From the NCBI RefSeq assembly GCF_024606225.1, contig NZ_JAGRPU010000001.1:496001-560000 (forward strand): a stretch of 64,000 nt of DNA, in the 5' to 3' direction. Numbering within the stretch: the first letter of the stretch is position 1; the number at the start of each line of letters is the position of its first letter. Shown piece after piece: positions 26,169-34,985 of the stretch. This DNA comes from Endozoicomonas sp. ISHI1 (lineage in GTDB: Bacteria; Pseudomonadota; Gammaproteobacteria; Pseudomonadales; Endozoicomonadaceae). The notes beneath the pieces were generated by a model. That model was given only the letters and a program-made list of their open reading frames with translations. It made no database searches and was not told the DNA's origin. A program made the position numbers and the translations under genes.

Positions 26169-27338
26169 TCAATACCAAAGACTATCCGGAAGCGGCAACT
26201 GAAACTGGTCACCCAATACAGGTGGTTCAGGGGTTAAATTGTCTGAATGGCTGAAAGTGCTTTGCATTCCTTCCAAAAGCGACCCGAGCTCGTTCTCGGT
26301 GACTGTTATCATGCCCATTCCATGATTAGTGAACAAAGTGACCGTTTGATCGTCGTTCAAAGTCAGCAAAATCCAGATACCAGAGTTAGGTTCTGGCAAT
26401 TGATAGGACGAGGTTCCATCCGATATATAAAAGCGTCCCAGAAAGTTCCAGCGTCCTGCTTGCAGGAATCTCAAAATCCAATCCTGAGGTTGCAGAAACA
26501 TCATAACCCAACCCTGCGGATTGAGATTTTGACTAAGCCACTTCCACCGCCATGAACTTGTCATGTCAAGCACCGATGAAGGAATAACACAAGACTCAAT
26601 ATAAGGGTCAAATTTCACGTGCTCAGGAGCAAAAAGAGGGTGAATACGTCTCTCATCTCCCTTCCCATAATCCAGTAAGTAGACACTCAATCGTTTGACC
26701 AGACTATCATCCGCCTCCAGATGAGCCTGCTGTTGCCGCAGCAAGATATAATAGAGGTAAGCAAAAAAACGCCTCTCATTCCTCAGTTGCTTCCAGTCAT
26801 AACTTGCCAGCTCGGCTTTTACTGAGATCGACAGCCAGCCAATTCTGATAAAGAAGGTTTTCTCAAGCTGATCTAAACCAATATCGGTGATCCCACTTGC
26901 CTCAATAAGGGCGAAAAAAATGGTGAGATCTTCAGGACTAAACAAGCTGGCAAACCCTTCACGGTTTCCTTCAGGAAGGTTTCTGTCAATCTGGCACTGC
27001 ATGAATTCAGATCGTTCTCTGAACGTTTGTATTTCATTGCTCAGTCTCTCAGTCAGTGTGACTTGACTACCATCTAAACAGTCACTCGCAACGCTCAGTA
27101 TATTCACTGCCGTTATGGTCTGGTTGTCTGTTTCATCATTCAATAGCTCTAACAGCAACTCGCATAACCCATAGACACCCTGATTTGACCTGAGAGAATT
27201 TGTTTCTCCACAATTAGGGCAAATGCCGCCCTCTGCACCTTGGTTTGAAAACTCTTTACAGTCAGGACAGGCGGCGTTCACTGTTAGCACAGACAGCCCC
27301 GCAGTCAGTAATATGAATACGATGAATAATCGCTGCAT
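26169..27338 (-). CDS. Exported zinc-ribbon protein of unknown function
   Basis: 389 residues from ATG 27338, chosen because it gives a clean signal peptide (MQRLFIVFILLTAGLSVLTV, cleavage near NAA) and has AAGAGA upstream; the frame is open 13 codons further. Right after cleavage comes CPDC, then CPNCGETN, a short zinc-ribbon-like or disulfide-forming knuckle. The rest is helical (LLELLNDETDNQ and so on), with a tryptophan-rich middle (WRWKWLSQNLNPQGW) and an acidic C-terminal part. It is not a recognised family. Its location beside the other large unknowns suggests an accessory, host-interaction region. Confidence 0.7.
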   Translation of the reverse strand: MQRLFIVFILLTAGLSVLTVNAACPDCKEFSNQGAEGGICPNCGETNSLRSNQGVYGLCELLLELLNDETDNQTITAVNILSVASDCLDGSQVTLTERLSNEIQTFRERSEFMQCQIDRNLPEGNREGFASLFSPEDLTIFFALIEASGITDIGLDQLEKTFFIRIGWLSISVKAELASYDWKQLRNERRFFAYLYYILLRQQQAHLEADDSLVKRLSVYLLDYGKGDERRIHPLFAPEHVKFDPYIESCVIPSSVLDMTSSWRWKWLSQNLNPQGWVMMFLQPQDWILRFLQAGRWNFLGRFYISDGTSSYQLPEPNSGIWILLTLNDDQTVTLFTNHGMGMITVTENELGSLLEGMQSTFSHSDNLTPEPPVLGDQFQLPLPDSLWY

Positions 27339-27546
27339 AGATATCTCTTGATAAGTCAGTTGCTGAAAGACAGTCACTCCCTTGTTTTGTCACTTAATAC
27401 AGCAGGATAGTCAATGCGGATCAATCATGTCAGCATTATCGAGTCCGGTTAATTCATCAGAAGAGGTGTGAGAGGCCTGTGAACCCCGTGGTTTACGCTA
27501 AAACAGCCGTTGTCGAGACAGCTATTTTAACAACCAGCACAGTGAA

Positions 27547-30500
27547 TCAGAACTCATATGCTGGTTTCTGAACGTATTTACGAACTTTGGAGTTTCTGTG
27601 GACTGCAGACCTGATAAAGGCTTCATCATTTTTAAGTTCATCATCAGCGTACACAAAAGCACGAGGATACTGTTTAATCAAGTCCAGCAGATACTCACGA
27701 TCATTCAATATACTTTTACTGGCATATGATAAGAGACCAACATTATCGGCAATCAGCATTCGGATAATGTGTTTATCGCCACGGATTCTTTCGCTTGCAT
27801 CATTCAGAGCTGTTGGACACTTTGCGATAGCGGCCATTACCACCTCATCATGGTCCCGAAGCTCTGAGCTGGCATATTCCAGGTCGCCCGGATGTTCTTT
27901 AATGGTGAGTAATACAAGGTCTTTATCGTTTCGAACCCGTTGGCTGGCATAGGTCAGCCCATGTTTCAGCAGAACATTCCTGACCTTTTCCTGATTATCC
28001 GGAAGCGGCTGACCTGGTGAAACATAAAACTCCAGCTTGTAAGTGCTGGGTGGTTTGATAACAAAGTATTCATTTTTCAGGCGGTTATCAAAATACTCAA
28101 ACAATGGAATAGCTTTTCGGGAACCAACGAGTAATAGGTGATATAAAATTTCCCTGCGGGTATCCTCACCGATCTCGCCACTCATTAACATTTCCTGAAG
28201 TTTGTCCTTCGATTCAGCTAACCGTTGGCTATGATCAATAAACTGTTGTTGGTGGCTGCTTAATAACTGGCACCAATCGGGCGTCATACAGAAAAATCTG
28301 TAATAAAACATTGAGAAAAGACAATGTTGAAAGGCAAATCTATCAGCTTCTGCCGCAGGATCGCTATTAAGACGTTGTGCAAGAAAGTTAAAGTTCCATT
28401 GACCTCCTTCAAAAATGGCTTCATTGTACCTCAAGTGAATCTCCATCTCATCAATAGCATCTAATACAGTGATCAGTTTCTTAAAGGCACCGTGCATGGA
28501 CTGAGTGGTTGTCATTCGAGGGCATTCAACGATAATTTCTCCCGCCACGGCGTTGCAACTCAGCTTCATGCCATCAGCATTTTTATCCAGTTCAATCGCT
28601 TTTAGTAACTGCACCAGAAACCACATACGCTTCAGCCTGCCGGGTTGATCACTGCCATCAGGATTATAAAACTGGTCAGAGAATTTCAGCCGCAAGGTTC
28701 GTCCTTTTCCACCCTCAGCGTGTTCAAGCAGCTCGATAATGCCCACATGATTGCCAAACTCCAGATTAACAATCATGGCATCAACCATACTGACGACAGT
28801 GGCTTGAACTCCTAATTTTTCGATGGATTCTCTGCAGGACGGCGTCAAAAGAGGCGCTTTTTCACCCAAGGGAGTGCAATCAACATAAGTGACTTCCTGT
28901 TCCATAGATACCTTGCCCTGACCAGAAGCCAGAGTAACCGGTGCCAGCGCGTTTATGAAGCACTGATGCAGGGCAAAAATCAGGTCATGGACACTCAAAA
29001 CCTGCCTGGCCTCAGAGTGATGGAGTGTTTGAAGACAGGATTGCAACTGATGGCAGGCTGCCACCCACTGACGAAAAGTTCCCGATGATAACCGGTCTTC
29101 TTCGCTGGATTGCAGAGAAGGGATGATCGTTTTTAACCCTGATTGAATGGTCTGTTTCAGCGTCTCGAACCGGTTGATTATTTGCTGTAGCTCATCCAGC
29201 AATGGCTGAACCTCGGGTGAATCCTTGTCATCCGCCAGCAGCAAAAAGGCCCGGTAGCCGTCCAACAGGGCTTCGGCTCCATGAACCAGTCGCTTTATGT
29301 TGTCCCAAGATTCTGCCAGCAGCTTTGATCGCTGTGGCGACATACTTACTTTTATAGGGTTTGCCAGACCATCCAGCCCACCGCCGGGAGCAAAAAATGC
29401 CAACAGGCGGGCGTTTTGATCCGTTAGCCATTGAAAACCGCTGACAACATGACAGAATGTGCCTTCATCGGGGGTTAAATCATCCCGTGACGGGACGGCT
29501 TTTGCCAACGGGACATCAAAAACAGCAGGTGACAGGCTAATGTGACTGGCCAGTTTTTCGGTAAGGTCACCGGCAACTACGAAGGCTCCGGACTTACCAT
29601 TAAAACGGCCGCAGGCCAGCGTCGCCTGCTGACCATCCTGAGCGGCCAGGGCCGCAAACTGCTCACCGCCCAGCAACAGTCTTTTTTGTTCCTGTCTCAT
29701 GAGAATCGCTACATGATCATTGAAGCCACCTTCGGCAATGACAAAACCCCCTGCCCGCTTCAGGAACTCAGGCTCAAGCATCCATTCTTCGACGTGTCGG
29801 GCCAAAACAATGGCTCCGTCTGGCATAGAGTCTGCCTGTCGTTTTTTGGCCAACCAGATGGGTCCGGTACAATAGCCTTCGCTGACGGCCTCGCCAAGGG
29901 CCAGAGTGTCTTCGGGTATGGCCATAGCAAAATCCATGTCCCCGGAGAGTCGGGTAACAGGGCGTACCTGCAACAGGAACAGGCGGCCCTGATGATCGAT
30001 GGCAAATTCCACATCCACGGGGCAGAGCAAAAGGTCTTCGAGCTTTATCACCATCTCCCTGAGTTCAGCAAGCATGTCATTACCGGGTGGCTGACTAAGG
30101 TCGTCTGATTGAGTGTCCGTATCAAGAATTCTTGTTTCTGAATAGCCTTTATTATCTGTGTTTTTGTTCAGGATGAAGTGACTTGAAATCGTTCCGCGAT
30201 AGTATTGAGAGTGGTCAGCGCCTGCTTTGTATGAAATATCAATGCGGTGAGGCGTGTTACCGGACTGTCCTGTCAATACGCCTCTGGGCTGACCGGGTGT
30301 ATACTCAACCCTGATAGTATCATCCTGAAAAGACTGAAAACTCATGACTACTCCGCCATATTGGCAGTTAATGCACTGCTGAATGATCAGCGCCATGGGT
30401 TGCGGTATGCCTTGCGAACAAACTTCAGGCCGGTAACCTGAAGCCATCACTTTAAGGCAGGTACGAAAAACATCTTCTTCTCCCTGAACTTCAGAGAGGT

Positions 30501-31134
30501 ATTTGCCCGCCTGAGCATCGCCGTAGTTATCTTCATTGATGCCAGAACTGCGGATCATCACCGGCCCTGATGGGGAGAGTTCGTCCAGCTGACAGCGCAG
30601 ATCCCTGATCTGCCGGGCCGCTTCAGAATCTTTAACCAGTTCATAAAAGTCATTACTGGCAACAAATTTCGCCAGACCGGCCAGCCACTTAGCCCTTTTG
30701 GATGGCTCTGTAGCTAGCAAGCCATTGAGGTATTCCCTGATGTTCGTCAGGCTGGCCGTTTCAACCCAAAGTTCATCGACTATGCCGGGAAGATAGGGGA
30801 TCAAACGATGGATATCAAAAGTGTGTTGTTCAAGAACATTCGTCACACTGGCTGTAACACATCTGAAGGGCGGAACAGCCAGGCCTGCTTGGTGCATACA
30901 CTGCAAAAACATCCCCTTACCCCCAAGCTGTTGTCGATTGAGAAGAGAACGATCAGAAGAGTCTGAATCAGGCCTGCGGCAGATGCGCTTGGCTAATGGC
31001 CTTGTCTCGGTCAAAGTGTCGAGAGCATCAATATCCTTGAAATACCTCTTGGATGGGCTTTTTTCACCGGTATTCTTGCAGGAATAAGTGATCGGGCTTT
31101 GATAATCAGGCTCATAAAACTGAGTATTTTGCAT
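27547..31134 (-). CDS. PEP-synthase-like phosphotransferase with C-terminal DUF4116-type repeats
   Basis: 1195 residues. The N-terminal region (about 65-400) is a PEP/pyruvate-binding ATP-grasp domain: RQQLGGKGMFLQCMHQAGLA, then VMIRSSGINEDNYGDAQAGK, then VDVEFAIDHQGRLFLLQVRP. A swivelling phosphohistidine domain follows (AEGGFNDHVAILMR, with the presumed catalytic His). No TIM-barrel PEP-binding domain is evident; about 560-1000 is an unrecognised region. The last about 150 residues carry repeated units such as LRDHDEVVMAAIAKCPTALN and LNDREYLLDLIKQYPRAFVY with ASxxxRxD spacers, typical of DUF4116 repeats. The first 60 residues are polar. The start follows AGAGGTCTCA. The combination suggests a phosphotransferase acting on an unusual target, possibly an effector. 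Confidence 0.75.
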   Translation of the reverse strand: MQNTQFYEPDYQSPITYSCKNTGEKSPSKRYFKDIDALDTLTETRPLAKRICRRPDSDSSDRSLLNRQQLGGKGMFLQCMHQAGLAVPPFRCVTASVTNVLEQHTFDIHRLIPYLPGIVDELWVETASLTNIREYLNGLLATEPSKRAKWLAGLAKFVASNDFYELVKDSEAARQIRDLRCQLDELSPSGPVMIRSSGINEDNYGDAQAGKYLSEVQGEEDVFRTCLKVMASGYRPEVCSQGIPQPMALIIQQCINCQYGGVVMSFQSFQDDTIRVEYTPGQPRGVLTGQSGNTPHRIDISYKAGADHSQYYRGTISSHFILNKNTDNKGYSETRILDTDTQSDDLSQPPGNDMLAELREMVIKLEDLLLCPVDVEFAIDHQGRLFLLQVRPVTRLSGDMDFAMAIPEDTLALGEAVSEGYCTGPIWLAKKRQADSMPDGAIVLARHVEEWMLEPEFLKRAGGFVIAEGGFNDHVAILMRQEQKRLLLGGEQFAALAAQDGQQATLACGRFNGKSGAFVVAGDLTEKLASHISLSPAVFDVPLAKAVPSRDDLTPDEGTFCHVVSGFQWLTDQNARLLAFFAPGGGLDGLANPIKVSMSPQRSKLLAESWDNIKRLVHGAEALLDGYRAFLLLADDKDSPEVQPLLDELQQIINRFETLKQTIQSGLKTIIPSLQSSEEDRLSSGTFRQWVAACHQLQSCLQTLHHSEARQVLSVHDLIFALHQCFINALAPVTLASGQGKVSMEQEVTYVDCTPLGEKAPLLTPSCRESIEKLGVQATVVSMVDAMIVNLEFGNHVGIIELLEHAEGGKGRTLRLKFSDQFYNPDGSDQPGRLKRMWFLVQLLKAIELDKNADGMKLSCNAVAGEIIVECPRMTTTQSMHGAFKKLITVLDAIDEMEIHLRYNEAIFEGGQWNFNFLAQRLNSDPAAEADRFAFQHCLFSMFYYRFFCMTPDWCQLLSSHQQQFIDHSQRLAESKDKLQEMLMSGEIGEDTRREILYHLLLVGSRKAIPLFEYFDNRLKNEYFVIKPPSTYKLEFYVSPGQPLPDNQEKVRNVLLKHGLTYASQRVRNDKDLVLLTIKEHPGDLEYASSELRDHDEVVMAAIAKCPTALNDASERIRGDKHIIRMLIADNVGLLSYASKSILNDREYLLDLIKQYPRAFVYADDELKNDEAFIRSAVHRNSKVRKYVQKPAYEF

Positions 31135-31251
31135 TGAGACCTCTATTGTAATGTCAAATCCATGACTTAATGGCTAGCGCATGAGATGATCAGTGAACGT
31201 GGAGCCAATACGTTATAGATAATTTATTCCTGCATTTCTGACAGTCATATT

Positions 31252-31413
31252 TTAATAAAGTTCACCCATCACTCTGAAGCACACAATTTGATCAGTCTCA
31301 TGGCTACTATAACTATCACTACCAAGCTGACGCACGGCTGATAGCTCCGCGGGGGCATTTTCTTTCTGCTTCATAGGCTCAAAAGTCACCTGCCCGGTCA
31401 TCATTCTTCGCAT
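31252..31413 (-). CDS. Possible small protein or remnant
   Basis: A 53-codon frame (MRRMMTGQVTFEPMKQKENA and on to CFRVMGELY) without a recognisable ribosome-binding site. The translation is protein-like, and the frame is open a few codons upstream too. It may be the tail of a lost gene. No family recognised. Confidence 0.25.
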   Translation of the reverse strand: MRRMMTGQVTFEPMKQKENAPAELSAVRQLGSDSYSSHETDQIVCFRVMGELY

Positions 31414-31462
31414 CGTAAGCTGCGGACCAGGCGCAACATAGCAACGGAGTTATGCTACTGAT

Positions 31463-31999
31463 CTAGCCCATACCAATCTTACTCTCCAAATAAGCCATAA
31501 AATTACGCACTTTTTCCAGGATTAGCTTTCTAACGCCTTCTTGCTCATGATCAGGGTATTTCGATATTCCGGATTCCAGAATGTAAGGGACAATGCGATT
31601 TAATACTTTTTGCAGTTCTTCCACATCCGTATCTGGATATGTATGTTCTAAATCAAGCTGCCCGTCATTAATCTGAGATTCAACTCTTGTCATTGCAATC
31701 TGAAGAAGCACAAGAGGGTCATTACCATTGCTGGCCTGTGCCATATCAGATGTATCTGTTGATGGCTGCATTAGATGTTGCCCACCCGCAACAGACCAGA
31801 ATAATTGAGGTGAAGTGTTTAGTAGCTTTGTTTGTTCCTGCTCAGGTATAGAAGGTAAGATGACTTGCAATAAAGTCTGAACAACTAAAATTGCTACAAT
31901 TTTAATGTCCTTACCAGCATAAGCAGACTGACTGCAAATGCTACTCATATTACAAAATAAAAGTAAGAGAGAAAAGAATACATTTCTGACTGTTTTCAT
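31463..31999 (-). CDS. Secreted hypothetical protein
   Basis: 178 residues with an N-terminal signal peptide (MKTVRNVFFSLLLLFCNMSS, cleavage probably after SAYA near residue 28). The mature part is helical and acidic, with no cysteine pairs or known motif. The start has AAAAAGAGTATGCTCT upstream. It is divergent from the six-gene array that begins 400 bp away, and may share its regulation only by proximity. Confidence 0.6.
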   Translation of the reverse strand: MKTVRNVFFSLLLLFCNMSSICSQSAYAGKDIKIVAILVVQTLLQVILPSIPEQEQTKLLNTSPQLFWSVAGGQHLMQPSTDTSDMAQASNGNDPLVLLQIAMTRVESQINDGQLDLEHTYPDTDVEELQKVLNRIVPYILESGISKYPDHEQEGVRKLILEKVRNFMAYLESKIGMG

Positions 32000-32348
32000 A
32001 GAGCATACTCTTTTTTCTCAAAGCTCCTAGTATAGATATAGATAGCAACATAGATACTCTGAACCCCACTAAAAAACAAAGCCAGCCTATCAGTGAAACG
32101 CGGGCTAGCGCTCTCAGAGCCGAAAGCATACTTTTAACGCACAATGTATCCCGTGTCAGGATCGATGTCGTCAAATTCATGCCAATGATGCACAACAAAA
32201 AGATTTGCACAAGTATTGACAAGAACTTTAGACTTAATGCCTTTCACGGAATCTCGATCTATTGCAACAATCCAAGAAAAATATTTTTAAACGCACATGT
32301 ACGTTTACCAAGTGTAAAACACTCTCAAAAAAAAGTTATATGAACTGC

Positions 32349-32376
32349 TTGAGCTATTCTTAACTGCCAATATCTA
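32349..32376 (+). promoter_or_regulatory. Array promoter module, gene 1
   Basis: TTGAGC, 16 bp, TATCTA. The spacer TATTCTTAACTGCCAA is shared with the other array genes and the -10 end lies 34 bp before the start codon, as in all six copies. The rest of 32000-32410 shows no gene. Confidence 0.65.
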
Positions 32377-32410
32377 AAAGTTGATGTTAATGGCAGATAG
32401 GTATTTGACA

Positions 32411-33496
32411 ATGAAAAAAGAGAACAGGTTTAATATTCTAATATTGTTTTTACTGCTATCCTCTTATTCAAACTCAGATGTTTTGCACTTTGAGTGGAAG
32501 TTAGAACACCACAGTTACCTACTACTGAGAGGTACAACTGAAACATCCTCCCAAACCAGTCATAGCAACGCTTTAGCAGGGTTCAATGATCACTCATCAG
32601 AATTAGATGGATCCACTCAACTTTTCACTGTTTGTTCAGGGCATGATTTTGCGATCTATGACGTAGCCTCTTCCACTCATTTAGTTTTTGATCAGAATAA
32701 CCCCGGTTATATTGTTCCAAAACTTTTTCGTACTTTATTAGGGAATGGCATTCAGCCGATTCAACATCGCTTGCATACTCAATACATTCTGAGAGGTCAG
32801 ACGGCAACGACAGCAGGCAATATTGCTGAACTTTTATGTTGTATTTTCTGTAATCCTTTTTATATGGGATTCAAGATGTACTCAAGCAATATTTCACATG
32901 GATCTGAAAATGAGTTGGCCAGAATTAGAGCGCTGGAAGCAGCAATGCCAAACCACTTGCCAGAACATGTCACTGTCCATAAGCGCTCTTTATCTCATAA
33001 GGCCATGAGCAGTGACAACCAAATTATTTCAACCTCAAGCACAGAAACTGTAGACGGCAATACTCATATATTTGACCTTTTCCTAAATACGCCTGAAACA
33101 CACCAGTGGATAGCAGAGCATCTAAACCCAACGACCAACCTTAAACTAGAGCTGATAATACCTGAGTTATTCGATATGGCCTTACCTGCAGAAATTCTTG
33201 TACAAGAGCAAAACGACACAAATAATAGAGAAAGCCTTCAACCATCGCATTTTGTATCATTTAATTTAGATAACGGAGTCAGAGTACAATACCACATTTA
33301 TCAAGTGTCCACCCATAATATTCAGGTATTAGCGATTTTGGTCAGCACTCATGGTTATACCCTGACACTGTCGGTTGATGATTATAATGTCGAAGCTAAC
33401 CAACCTCCTCCACATTATGCGGAATTACCAGAAAATTATCGTTGTAACGGAGCATGTAATTGTGCTGCCTCAAGAATCATCTCTGATGAGCATTGA
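32411..33496 (+). CDS. Tandem secreted cysteine-motif protein, copy 1
   Basis: 361 residues: signal peptide (about 1-21, LLLSSYSNS at its end), then a mature domain shared by all six copies. Shared blocks in order are FEWKLE, YILRGQTATTAGN with a following hydrophobic LLCCIFC stretch, RALEAAMPNHLPEHVTVHKR, NTHIFDLFLNTPETHQW, LELIIPELFD, LQPSHFVSFNLDNGVRVQYH, NIQVLAILVSTHGYTLTLSV, NQPPPHYAELPE and a C-terminal cysteine motif CNGACNCA. The start ATG matches the start in the paralogues and is preceded by GGTATTTGACA. I know no function; secretion with paired cysteines suggests an extracellular or envelope protein. Confidence 0.75.
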   Translation: MKKENRFNILILFLLLSSYSNSDVLHFEWKLEHHSYLLLRGTTETSSQTSHSNALAGFNDHSSELDGSTQLFTVCSGHDFAIYDVASSTHLVFDQNNPGYIVPKLFRTLLGNGIQPIQHRLHTQYILRGQTATTAGNIAELLCCIFCNPFYMGFKMYSSNISHGSENELARIRALEAAMPNHLPEHVTVHKRSLSHKAMSSDNQIISTSSTETVDGNTHIFDLFLNTPETHQWIAEHLNPTTNLKLELIIPELFDMALPAEILVQEQNDTNNRESLQPSHFVSFNLDNGVRVQYHIYQVSTHNIQVLAILVSTHGYTLTLSVDDYNVEANQPPPHYAELPENYRCNGACNCAASRIISDEH

Positions 33497-33595
33497 GCAT
33501 TTAATGACAGACATAGTGCCATTTCCAGTTCTACGCACTCCGATGAATCATTCAAATAGTTGTTAGAAACCTCAAAAAATTGTTATATGAACTTT

Positions 33596-33623
33596 TTTGG
33601 CTATTCTTAACCGCCAATATCAA
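33596..33623 (+). promoter_or_regulatory. Array promoter module, gene 2
   Basis: TTTGGC, 16 bp (TATTCTTAACCGCCAA), TATCAA, ending 34 bp before the ATG. Same module as copy 1. Confidence 0.6.
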
Positions 33624-33657
33624 AAAATTAACATTAGCCACGAATAGGTAATTGACA

Positions 33658-34782
33658 ATGAAAATAGACGTCAGATCAATTATTTTACTTTTTCTCTGCC
33701 TGCTATCATCTTATTCAAACTCAGAAGACTTACACTTTAACTGGAAGCTGGAGCAGCAGGGTAGTTTATTACTAAGCGGCACAGCCACATCATCCACTCA
33801 TACCCGTCATAGTAATGCAAGAGGATACACTGAAGATGAACCTTCTCTAACATGTGCTTTATTTTTGGTGGATAATTTTGCTGACTACAAAGTAATTTCA
33901 TTCACAAATATAGAATTTAATCAGAATAACTTACATAATCTTGTGCCAGATTTTTTTAATGGCTTATTAGGAAGTGGCCGTCATAATCTCAAACATAGTT
34001 TCGAGACTCATTACACACTAAGAGGTCAAACGACAACAACAGCATATACTATTGCTGAAGTCTTATATTGCATGTTCTGTCCTATATGCTTTAGAACTAA
34101 TCCGTTGATTTTTGAAAACACGGCAAATAATGAAGAGAGAGTGAGAGCGCTGGAAACAGCAACACCCAACCAAATGCCAGAATATGTAACGATCGATAAC
34201 CGCTCTATAACACATACAAGCGTGACAAATGATCGTCAGATGCTTTTATTGTCAAGCACAGAAGCCATAGACGACAACACTCATATATTTGATCTTTTCC
34301 TTAATACTCCAGAAGCGCAAAAGTGGATAATCGAGCATCTAAGCCCTACAACCGACATGGTATTGGAACTGTTAATACCTGAGCTGTTCAATACAGCTAT
34401 ACCTGCTACGATTCTTGTGCAAGAACAAAGCGGTGAAAATGATAGTGAAGATGACAGTACATGCTTGCAACCAACACATTTTGTATCATTATATTTACTT
34501 AACGGACCTAGCGTTAAATACCACCTCAAGAAACTATCCACCAATAATATTCAGGTATTAGCGATTATGGTTAGCATTCATTATTATACCCTGACACTGA
34601 CAGTTGATAATTATGATGTTATAGCTAACGAGCCTCCTCCACATTATGCGGAATTATACGAAAGCTGTCATTGTAACGGCGCATGTAATTGTGCCAACTC
34701 AAGAAACAATAGAACTGATGGCTCAGATAATCAGGTTGGTACTACTTTCAGTAGCCATATGTTTTTTCCTCGTACCCACTAG
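33658..34782 (+). CDS. Tandem secreted cysteine-motif protein, copy 2
   Basis: 374 residues. Signal peptide MKIDVRSIILLFLCLLSSYS and NSEDLHFNWKLE at the mature start. It keeps all family blocks: YTLRGQTTTTAYT, LYCMFC, RALETATPNQMPEYVTIDNR, NTHIFDLFLNTPEAQKW, LELLIPELFNTAIPATILVQ, LQPTHFVSLYL, NIQVLAIMVSIHYYTLTLTV, NEPPPHYAELYE and CHCNGACNCANS. The tail after the cysteine motif is about 30 residues, ending SSHMFFPRTH. ATG 33658 is used rather than a TTG two codons upstream. It has its own promoter module, so the array is probably not one operon. Confidence 0.75.
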   Translation: MKIDVRSIILLFLCLLSSYSNSEDLHFNWKLEQQGSLLLSGTATSSTHTRHSNARGYTEDEPSLTCALFLVDNFADYKVISFTNIEFNQNNLHNLVPDFFNGLLGSGRHNLKHSFETHYTLRGQTTTTAYTIAEVLYCMFCPICFRTNPLIFENTANNEERVRALETATPNQMPEYVTIDNRSITHTSVTNDRQMLLLSSTEAIDDNTHIFDLFLNTPEAQKWIIEHLSPTTDMVLELLIPELFNTAIPATILVQEQSGENDSEDDSTCLQPTHFVSLYLLNGPSVKYHLKKLSTNNIQVLAIMVSIHYYTLTLTVDNYDVIANEPPPHYAELYESCHCNGACNCANSRNNRTDGSDNQVGTTFSSHMFFPRTH

Positions 34783-34923
34783 ATAAAGGATCCGCAAGTA
34801 TAAGTGATTGATGAATATTGGATGTTTATTTAAATGCATAATTCCATTTCTCAGCACCTTGAGATGCTAAGTTTCTATCTCAGAACCAGTAGGAATCTCA
34901 AAAAAATCAGTTTATTGAACTGT

Positions 34924-34951
34924 GTGTGCTACTCTTAACGGCCAATGTATA
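34924..34951 (+). promoter_or_regulatory. Array promoter module, gene 3
   Basis: GTGTGC, 16 bp (TACTCTTAACGGCCAA), TGTATA, ending 34 bp before the ATG. The -35 is weaker than in copies 1, 4 and 6, but the spacer is conserved. Confidence 0.5.
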
Positions 34952-34985
34952 AAAATTGATATGAGTAACAAATAGGTAGTTGACA

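Noticed and set aside
31950-32222. A minus-strand hydrophobic frame of 90 codons upstream of the secreted hypothetical gene
   Set aside because: It overlaps the start of a better-supported gene and lacks a ribosome-binding site; the hydrophobicity follows from AT-rich sequence.
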